Position numbers and translations under genes: made by a program
Shown here: piece after piece, positions 31,975-39,875 of the stretch
How positions within the stretch are numbered: the stretch's first letter is position 1
How the letters are laid out: the number at the start of each line of letters is the position of its first letter
Source of the DNA: Rhodocollybia butyracea
Taxonomy: Eukaryota > Basidiomycota > Agaricomycetes > Agaricales > Omphalotaceae
DNA length: 39,875 nt
Direction of reading: 5' to 3'
Assembly: GCA_015501585.1 (NCBI GenBank)
Contig: JADNRY010000539.1
Span: 1 to 39,875, forward strand
Notes under the pieces: model-generated
Told to the model about the DNA's origin: nothing
The model's input: only the letters and a program-made list of their open reading frames with translations
The model's database searches: none

Positions 31975-33834
31975 ATGTCCCAAGCCACTGTCGTCTCTGC
32001 ACCGGGCAAGGTGCTGATTGCTGGTGGCTATCTTGTGCTGGATCCAGCTTATTCCGGCGTTGTCGTTTCGACTTCTTCACGATTCTACACTGTCATTCAG
32101 CAATCTTCACGTGGTCCAAATACCATCCAAGTCCGTTCTCCACAATTCGACGGCTCTACTTGGATATATTCGCTTGATTTCAGTGATTCGCCAACTGTAC
32201 AGGCTCTTGAAGAAAAGTCTGAAACCGTAATCCTTTGTTAATCTGATACTAATCTGATAATCTATATAGTACGAGCAAAAACAAATTTGTTCATCTTGCT
32301 CTTCAACATACCATATCTCTTGCCTGCGAGGTTCGCGGAATATCTGCTATCCAACAGCTGTTTGCGCCGGGACTAGATATAGCCATCGTAGGCGATAATG
32401 ATTTTTATTCGCAACGGGCACAGGTTTGTCCATGGAATTCTCCGATTCTGTTTTTTACTCTGACACCTACCTACCCAGTTGGCTACCCTGAACCTACCTC
32501 GAACTTTGTCGTCACTATCTTCTATCCAACCCTTTTGTCCACAGGGTGTTACTCTGTCTCAGGTCCACAAGACTGGGCTCGGGTCTTCCGCGGCACTCAT
32601 CACGTCTCTGGTTTCCGCCTTACTCCTCCGCTTAGAAGTTATTCCACCTTCTGCACTATCAGAAGATCATGGGAGAGACCGCCATCTTGCACACAATCTT
32701 TCTCAGTTTATTCACTGCTTGGCTCAAGGCAAGGTTGGAAGTGGCTTCGATGTTTCCGCGGCTGTCTTTGGAAGCCATCTATACACCCGTTTTGATCCTG
32801 GCGTCATAGCTCCTCTAATGGGAGACGATTCGGTGCGTATGCTTTGTTCCCGTCACTCGATTCAGTCCTGACAACGTTCCAGACACGGCCGACGTCAATC
32901 TTACCAGTGGTCTCGCCGGCCAACTCATCATGGAACCACCTTGTCCGGCCATTCCAACTTCCTCCTCTGACAAGGCTCATGCTCGCTGACGTCGATGCTG
33001 GCAGCGACACGCCGTCTTTGGTAGGCAAAGTGCTCGCATGGAGAAAAAACGACCCAGAGAATGGTGAGTTATCGTTAAACTCCCGTGCATTAAAAGAAGT
33101 AACTCGATCACGTATCAGCGAACACTGTTTGGACTGCTCTGGACCAGCTAAATCAGTCTTTGTCTTCGACGCTCTCGCACCTCTCTACCTTGTACTCCAG
33201 AAATCCTAAAAGTTACACGGCCATCGTAAAATTCATTTCATCATTACAGCCAGTACAAGTATGTATTTCGCCGATGGATGAATTACGGATCTCTAACATT
33301 TTCCTCCAGTGGACCGCTGATCCGTCGTTCGGTAACGACGAGGCTGAGATCGCTGCTACGTTCTATCACGCACATGCGATATCCCAGGTACCGTACTCGT
33401 TTTTATCCTTCAAGCTTGACCTGCTTACCTGGTGGTGAAACAATAGGAAATTCGAATGAAAATGAAGATGATGGGCGAACTCGCCGGCGTCCCGATAGAA
33501 CCCCACGAGCAAACTGAGCTTCTGAATGAGTGCTGTTCCCTAGCGGGTGTCATTGGTGGTGGTGTTCCTGGTGGTGGGTCCTAAAAATGATCCCATGTTC
33601 TTTTCTGATCCTTTTCTGATAGCTGGAGGATACGATGCTGTATGGCTGCTGGTGTGTGAACCTGAAGACTGTCAACCTGGCCAATGGCCTCGGGAACGTA
33701 TCGAATATGTGTGGTCCAACTATACAAAATTGGATGTGTCACCTCTCTCTGCGGAGGAGAGTTTGGCTAAAGGTGCTCGTTTGGAATCCATCGACGCAAT
33801 TAAGGGATTGCGGCAGGCTATGCAGATTCTATGA
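31975..33834 (+). CDS. ERG8: Phosphomevalonate kinase, 8 exons
   Basis: GHMP-family kinase that phosphorylates 5-phosphomevalonate in the mevalonate/ergosterol pathway. The model is join(31975-32216, 32270-32423, 32479-32832, 32883-33063, 33119-33258, 33310-33387, 33447-33573, 33623-33834), 1,488 nt, 495 aa, a single frame. Landmarks are [20 protein letters not shown], the ATP-binding [52 protein letters not shown] and [15 protein letters not shown]. The length fits fungal ERG8 (about 450-530 aa). The first donor is unusual (GTCTGA at 32217), but the more normal-looking GTAATC 14 bases on would break the frame. The start is 120 bp after HEM15, and the stop is 96 bp from the convergent transporter gene. 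Confidence 0.92.
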
Positions 33835-33930
33835 TACCTTCGGGATAGTCCATCGATGCTAATTAGATTGTCTAACTAATATTATATGTAGTCACAAATC
33901 CAGGCAGTACATTAAAAAGTCCAGTGCCTA

Positions 33931-36023
33931 CTACATGCACATTTTTGCCTCTCCCTCTTTTGTCCATGACTTGGCAAGAGCAATAAATAGTGAGAGTGTT
34001 AAAACAATTACTCCGAATGCTACACAAATAAAAGCCGGTAGTCGACTGCGGCTATACCACGGAAGAGACTGGTTTGACAGCTTCAGATAACACGCAGCGG
34101 GGAAAATGAATGCGAGGGCGGTTGCAGAGACTCCACCAGTGATTTCGAGCATTACTCCAAGATCACAAGTGATCATGGCAACTGATTCGAGAGCCTGGTG
34201 AGCTTGAGAGTTATCTTTGACAAAGAAACACTTACGCGACATTGAAGTAAAGAGGATAGTAGTAGTGAAAAATAGGTGGCGTTGTGGATTAAAGCTCTCA
34301 TGAGAGAAGAAATAGTCCTCGATAACCTTGTCTAGCTGTCAGCCTCCAGAATGATGAACCGCGAATGAAACTCACCTCTCTACAAACAAACAGTTCAAGC
34401 GGTAATGTTGTAAACATGTTCAGCCCAAAACAGAACCGGCAACGTTAATTAACGTGTTGTTCTAGGAATAGGCCATGAATACCCTTGAGAGACCAAAACA
34501 ATGAAGCCACTCACGGAAGGGAAGTTGTTTAAGATATTCCCTTGTGTTTTCTCAGTGAATACAAGGTAACCTGATATTGCCAGTGTTGCACAAGCGAAAA
34601 GAGAGATTAACGTAGATACATGGGTGACCTGTGTAAACCGATCAAGCGTTGGGGTCCTCAGGCTTCCATAGATGAGGAGAGAGTTGTGATGGCAAACTAG
34701 AGAAGGGATCAATCTATGAGCCATCTCAAACCCTGAAATCGCTCACCGAACGCGAAACTTATGACACCAATTGCTTGGAATATTCCAGAATTTACGAAAG
34801 AGAATCGTAAAGATGGATCTCCTTTGAGAGTTGGAGGAACCTTTGGGGAAATTAGTGTCCATACGCGTCTTGTGCTACATATAGCAGACATACATGTGGC
34901 CCCTCTACCAGCACCGATATGACAATGATAAGCATACTGATCAGGGCAAGTCCCGACGCGCGAGAAAGTTTGTGGATGTCGCGATACAGTGAAAGTGGGT
35001 ATGAAACACAAGTGGTGCAGAGAAAGATCACAAACTGCCTGTTCGTGAGAAGCCTAGCACTGGGGTCTTGTATAGGTCAGGGAATATCGAGCCAATGACA
35101 TGGGGGATTGTGTCGCCAATGATGATACCAAAAGCGATCATTCCTGTTAAGGTTATATGAAAATTGGTTGTGTCAAAAGAATGGATGCGTACCACCAAAG
35201 GCAAACGAAAACTGGAAGAATGACACAGCTGCACGACCGCTGGATCCAAAGCAGTGGTTCATGATGTCAATGTAGGTATGTCGGCCACTCAATTTCGCAT
35301 TGAGAACTATTAAACGAATCGTCCAGTCGGTAACACCACATAGGGCAACCAACAGAACAAGTCCAGTGAAGAAAGCCGGCCTGGCTAACAGCATACGTAA
35401 GCCTGAAGACTGGGATCAAAAAACCAATAAAGCAGTGTGAAGAATTATTACCGATTATGCCTAGTAATACGTGTCAGTATTTCGAAGAGCATCAGATATC
35501 CTCATTCACCTGCACCCAGAATAGAGTTGGCCATATTAGCAACAGAGTCGAACATTCCTCCGCCAGCTGTCCGCTTAGCTGCGATTGCTTCGAGGTCGAT
35601 ATCATCAGCACCCCCATCATGCAAAGGCACCGAAGTCTGATGAGATGATTCAAGTAGACCAACAATGAGAGGTAGGTGTGGGCCTCTGTGTCCTCGAGGC
35701 GTTGTAGTTGTTACTGTTCCTCGTCTATTTCATCGTCATCGAGTTCAAATTCTAGATACATGTATCGTTTGTGGTGTTACATTCAGAAACTGCAGATTAC
35801 GCACCTGCCTCGCGACTGGCAACTGTAGACCGTAGTGGTGGGTGAATTACTTGTACGTCCTCCTGGAATCTAACGGAATGCTCGGCTCTGGCGGGCTAGT
35901 AAAAGTTTCCTCATCTGAATCATCATCGTCGACTGAAAAAACAACGTTGTGATCCCCGAGCAAAGGCCTGCTTGCTTCTCCGCTTTCAATATCGATGTCC
36001 CGCGTTCTATTGGAAGAAAACAT
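33931..36023 (-). pseudogene. Vacuolar amino-acid transporter (AVT/SLC38), frame-broken
   Basis: AAAP-family transporter, about 11 predicted membrane spans, related to yeast Avt5/6/7-type vacuolar exporters. Exons by homology are complement(33931-34181, 34236-34326, 34376-34461, 34515-34696, 34747-34840, 34904-35143, 35193-35402, 35452-35460, 35510-35751, 35805-36023). Landmarks are MFSSNRTRDIDIESGEA (start 36023), GMFDSVANMANSILGAGIIG, VTDWTIRLIVLNAKLSGRHT, FGIIIGDTIPHVIGSIFPDL, YRDIHKLSRASGLALISML, HHNSLLIYGSLRTPTLDRF and ITCDLGVMLEITGGVSATAL. Splice sites are all normal, but the frame must jump by one base near 35875, 35714, 35052 and 34438, and the block that should read LPYAVSQAG (35375-35402) is out of frame. 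Either a recent pseudogene or a stretch of poor sequence. Confidence 0.8.
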
Positions 36024-36228
36024 TGGCTGTCATGGACATAGGAATCGAGAAACAGAAATGGTCGACACAGACGCCGCCAGTGTGCGTTTAGCGCCACGTG
36101 AGAAAATGGTGATCGCTCATCCCGTTCCGAATTCGAATACTCAATTGCTCTCGGACGCAAGTCAAGTCGGAATGAGGCCTTGTACACACTTTAACTTGTT
36201 TTTGTCTTTTCTTTCTTATTCTCTTCTA

Positions 36229-36434
36229 TCATCGCCTTGCAAGCTTCTCCGCCGCTCTAGCAGCCCAATTTCTCTGTCTACAAGCACGGTCCTTCCGTTC
36301 AACAGCAACTCTCTCTAGTTCAGACACACAGTCGCTACTCGTATCTCAATGGTCTTTAAGCAAAGGTACATCCAGAGCGAACCAAACATCTCGCCTTGTT
36401 GCCGATCCATTTTCAAACAGCTCTTCCTCAAGCC
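36229..36434 (-). pseudogene. Terminal exon remnant, unidentified
   Basis: A minus-strand frame preceded by an acceptor-like CAG reads LEEELFENGSATRRDVWFAL, DVPLLKDH, then TGA at 36346-36348. It goes on in the same frame with DTSSDCVSELERVAVERKDR and ACRQRNWAARAAEKLARR to a TGA at 36229. The composition (acidic, then Arg/Ala/Glu-rich helical) looks like real protein. I do not recognise the family, and upstream exons could not be traced with confidence. It lies about 200 bp upstream of the transporter start, same strand. Confidence 0.4.
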
Positions 36435-38403
36435 CTGTTCTTCAAGTTACCTATGCTGCAGGAAAGTTTCTCTCATGGCACTGGAGGTTCTCAATTCGAA
36501 AACTTGTGGAATACATCTGATGGGTATCTTCCCAATCGATGCTTCTATCCTACGAAGTTAGCTTTGATGAAGGATTTGATTGGGTGCTCGAGGGAAATTA
36601 CCTGGTTTGTATCTTTCAGTAGCGCGTCCGGTCGTGTATACATTTATTCAGCTTGAGAGGAGGACTGATTCCATGGTTGTAGCGGAGGAAAAAACCTACA
36701 GGCTAGACTGCTTTAGTGCGCGATAATGTGGAGGCCGGGTGGAGCTGGAGAGGGTGCGTAGTTCCCGCATCTCTACCTCCTTTTTTGACCTTTTCTGGTC
36801 AGTATATGTATATTCCAACATCGACCGCCTTCTGCGAAGAAGCCAAGTATCATTTGCAACTCGGATTTCGGTATAAGTGTTTCCGGGATCTTTCACTTTC
36901 GTGAGCGGAGTGTAAGCGTGGTTTCTGACGTACAAAATAGTAGGGCTAATCTGGCCAAATAGATGGAATCGTATCGCTCTGCTCGTGCAGTTGAACGACC
37001 CAGTGACTACTGCGAACGGCAATCTTCAGCTTTAGTGAGCTTCAATCTAAATGAAATTCAAATGCGCTGATACATGCCCCCAATAGCTTCAATGACCAGC
37101 AAGTGATTTCTAGACAGGATATAAACTTCCGAAAGGTTCTGCAGTTGACGCAAACGGCTTCTACTTTTCGTTAGTTCCGAACCTTGTAGATAAATATCAT
37201 CTCGCTCACTACAACTTTCACTTTAGTACGTTCTTTGGAGGTGAGAACACTTGGGCGTTGAGAAGCTCTATCGCTGATCTTCATAATCACTATCGCAGGC
37301 TCTGATAACACATGGGCAACGCCCACTACTACGCATACATACTATCGTAATATCCAGCTCTGGGCGGCGCTAAACCCTCCAACAGTACAGCAACATCGGC
37401 GAACTCTACTGTCAACCTAACAGCCAAGTCTGCGTTTTCACTTTCATTGTTGTGTTTGGCTTTACTCGCTGCTACCATGCTGGTATTATTTTGAAACTAT
37501 CATAATTCTATGGGTAATGGGCGGGGAAGAACACGAATTATATCATATCGCCACTGGCATTGCCAACGTTCGGACAATTTCCAAGCGAACTTAAGATTGA
37601 GTGCGCCGAGATACTTCAAATGGCTACTTTTTTGTTGTTTCAACGTTTCATCTGTTGGGACTCATCGGATGATGTTGTTCCCGACGTCACAGCAAGTTGT
37701 TTATCAGTTTGAGCTCTAGGCTGACCAGGCGACTGTCATGTATAAACAAAAGAGACAGACATCCTCAAAGGATCTGCACAGGTTCTGTCCGCAAGAATCT
37801 TGAGTCCGATAGTGGACTGTCATCTCCAGGGAAGAAAATTGGCCAAAGAGTGTTGAAGGAACGGGCGGGGTCCATGTTAACGCACCTGGCGGCGCTGACG
37901 CACGCCGTGAATACTACAATCAAGAGTTTGAGTTTGAGATCCTCTCAGCTTGGAATCTCCCCGTGTTCTGAATCTTAATATAATACTTGAAAGAACATTT
38001 CGAGGCCTCATGTGCTCTTTCTTCAAAAGTGAATTTAACGAGCGGCGATCCCCACTGGCTATAAGTCTAAGTATGTAGTACATATTCAACGGCGATCCAT
38101 TTTCATAACCGAACATACGCGGCCTGATTAGTCCGCGCAGTATATTTAAGTCGAATCTTACCTTGGAACAGATTTCCAACTCAGTCCTTTATTTTCCGCG
38201 TTGAAGGTGAAGTCGCTATATGTGGGCTCTGTTCAATCAAAATCGAACTAACAGCGTCTTTTTTTTTCTCAAGTTATCAGCACAATGCCTCCATTCTTTT
38301 TCTCAAACATTTATTGTCCGAGTCACTCCTTCGCTTCAGTTACACCTTATGAAACCTCTTTGGGAGTTTCGAGTTTATGTCCTACTCCTCCGGGGAGATT
38401 TAA
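36435..38403. other. Long stretch without a recognisable gene
   Basis: Several open frames of 60-108 codons occur on both strands, none with a motif, clean splice context or plausible composition. Upstream exons of the remnant at 36229-36434 may be hidden in the first few hundred bases. Confidence 0.35.
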
Positions 38404-38541
38404 CTTTGTCTCTCTCGTTCTTTCTCTTCTTCAATCACTTCGAGACCGCACCCCGATGGTATCCAGCCCCCAGAATATTTGCGATATGATGTCCGGCGTG
38501 GATTAGAGAGTCCATCAAACAAACCCTTAGCTGTGACCTTA

Positions 38542-38901
38542 ATGGCCATAGCTGCCATCATACTTCCCATAATTTCCCTCTGCAGCATCCGATTCTATAT
38601 GCGTCAGATAAGGACAAGGGAGCGCGAAAGATCAGTAATGGCACACCAACGCAGAGCAGAGCTCGAGCTGAACATCGAACAGCTTGAGCGCAATTATCTG
38701 GCGGGCTCAGAAGAACCTTTCCCTCCATACCCTCACCGCCCACCTTCTTATGCATCAGAGGTGGATTGTCCCGGAGGGGATGATTTATTTCGCAAAGACG
38801 TGAAGGTTCCTGCTCCTGCTCACAGCAGGCAAGGGCCAGAGCGGACCGTTTTTCGTCCGCGTTGCAACTTGCCTAATGCAAGCATCCCTCGAATTTTGTA
38901 G
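38542..38901 (+). CDS. Small single-span membrane protein with PPxY
   Basis: From the first in-frame ATG (38542), 119 residues: a hydrophobic segment at the very start (MAIAAIILPIISLCSIRFYM), then a basic Arg-rich stop-transfer region (RQIRTRERERS), a helical Glu/Leu part (RAELELNIEQLERNY), and a proline-rich tail with FPPYPHRPPSYASEV holding PPSY. The frame is open back to 38404 (with PPEYLRYDVRRGLESPSNKP just ahead of the span), so an upstream exon with the true start is likely. The layout resembles adaptor proteins that bring Rsp5-type ubiquitin ligases to membranes through PPxY motifs; this is inference. Not recognised as a named gene. Confidence 0.5.
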   Translation: MAIAAIILPIISLCSIRFYMRQIRTRERERSVMAHQRRAELELNIEQLERNYLAGSEEPFPPYPHRPPSYASEVDCPGGDDLFRKDVKVPAPAHSRQGPERTVFRPRCNLPNASIPRIL

Positions 38902-39690
38902 TCAAAACTTATAACTCTGTACTTACTCTTCTCACTTCTATGTTTCCGAGTCAGAGCTCCCGCACCCTGCACCGGTTGTTATTCACTGCGCCGTAATTAC
39001 TGTTGTTCGTATTACTAGTACTAGTAGGTGATAGGTCTGTTTGTAATACTTGTTCTGGTAAGAGGAGAACGACGTCGACGGTAATTATTAGTTATAGATA
39101 CTAGATATTGGAATACATACTCAATACATACTGACCAAATTTACAGATACTTATCGATCGGTATGGTTCTGTAGAGTAAAAATCTGAAGCTCATCATTTT
39201 GAGTTTTTGACTTCCGATATCTCATTCTAAATACTTAGGAGCGAGAGGGTTCTAACACGTCCACGACGCGTCGCGAGTTTGAATGACGATCATTGACTTT
39301 ATATTGAATCCTGATTGACAATGACATGAATGAAGCTGATCACAGTCTGATATTTTGCCCTAACTACCGTTTCCTCGTTCGGCTTCTCTTCATTTCTTCC
39401 ACTTCACGGTGCTGGCGATTACCTTCTTACGCGTCTTTTGTTTATCTTTTCTGAAATTGTACGGTCGCTGGTAGTTTCTATTGCTTGCGCTAATTTGAGC
39501 AATTTGGATTCGATTATCGTTGGTTGTCAGATCATCGTCTTCAGGTGGTATATACCGCCTCAAAGCTGATGCAATCACTCACATATGAGACTTTTAAAGC
39601 ATCTAGTTGCTTTCATTTTGTTCCCCTTCGCTTTCGTTTTAACGCTCTTCGCCCCTTCCTTTCTTTTACGACTTTCCGTTACCTGGTGTA
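38902..39690. other. Intergenic, promoter of the last gene
   Basis: No gene is seen. The final 100 bases before 39691 are strongly C/T-rich (CCCCTTCGCTTTCG, CCCCTTCCTTTC), a common feature just upstream of fungal start codons. Confidence 0.4.
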
Positions 39691-39875
39691 ATGTCTCGAC
39701 TTACTGCGTCACCATTCCATAAACCCTCTCCCTTTGAGTTTCCGCGAGTTCCCTTGAGCCCTCCAGAGAACATGTCCGACCATCTCGGCTCAGCTCATCC
39801 TACTAATATTTCTGTGATTGGTGCTATGCCTTTGGAACCTCACCACGTAGAAGCTGAGACTGCACTTCACTCTCA
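39691..39875 (+). CDS. 5' end of an unidentified gene, cut by window
   Basis: An ATG at 39691 opens 61 codons (MSRLTASPFHKPSPFEFPRV, then PLSPPENMSDHLGSAHPTN) that stay open to the window end. It is Pro/Ser/His-rich and probably disordered at its N-terminus. The C/T-rich leader supports this start. Function unknown. Confidence 0.45.
   Translation, partial: MSRLTASPFHKPSPFEFPRVPLSPPENMSDHLGSAHPTNISVIGAMPLEPHHVEAETALHS

Noticed and set aside
32833..32882. Shorter ERG8 intron ending at 32872
   Set aside because: That acceptor gives a stop at once; the acceptor at 32882 keeps the frame and the conserved downstream text.
36696..37022. 108-codon minus-strand ORF
   Set aside because: No motif or convincing composition, and no introns or neighbours that would support it.

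Overview
The window looks like nuclear DNA of a filamentous basidiomycete, probably an Agaricomycete. The conserved genes are split by many 45-65 nt introns, the annotations include fungal-type HEM15, ERG8, SDHB, TRM112 and RRP45, and the repeats include chromodomain-type Ty3/gypsy and Ty1/copia remnants. The lineage is inferred; no rRNA or other marker is present.

Layout. Bases 1-24938 are a nested transposon graveyard. A chromovirus (gag zinc knuckle, protease, RT, RNase H, integrase, chromodomain, then an antisense coiled-coil ORF, polypurine tract and LTR at 8858-9310) is split inside its integrase by a 3.1-kb palindromic foldback element (3228-6345). Next come a copia RT remnant (minus strand), a 2-kb element with 340-360 bp inverted ends (10188-12185), an ORF-poor stretch rich in short hairpins (12230-13060), a duplicated LTR-like repeat, and an intact 2,344-bp LTR retrotransposon (13672-16015) with a 5-bp target duplication and no pol. 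Copia and gypsy integrase tails follow. A 6.6-kb LTR element with about 1.07-kb LTRs and no recognisable coding interior (18330-24938) then ends directly against a decapitated beta-galactosidase pseudogene.

Bases 24939-36434 are gene-dense: RRP45 (exosome) and TRM112 (methyltransferase activator) diverge from a 71-bp spacer; TRM112 converges on SDHB (complex II); HEM15 (ferrochelatase) and ERG8 (phosphomevalonate kinase) run in tandem; ERG8 converges on a vacuolar amino-acid transporter gene carrying several single-base frame breaks. The last 3.5 kb hold a decayed minus-strand exon, a small single-span membrane protein with a PPxY motif, and the start of an unidentified gene cut by the window edge.

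The most unusual signal is the 2.3-kb pol-less LTR element. Its gag-like ORF is an almost continuous chain of short perfect or near-perfect inverted repeats (arms of 6-10 nt, mostly tiny loops). I counted more than 25 in about 2 kb, and saw nothing like this density in the neighbouring gypsy ORFs. The ORF has one in-frame TGA and terminates inside the 3' LTR. Other points of interest are the foldback element whose notional precise removal restores the integrase motif, three GC-AG introns in two convergent housekeeping genes, and 8-nt and 9-nt microexons.
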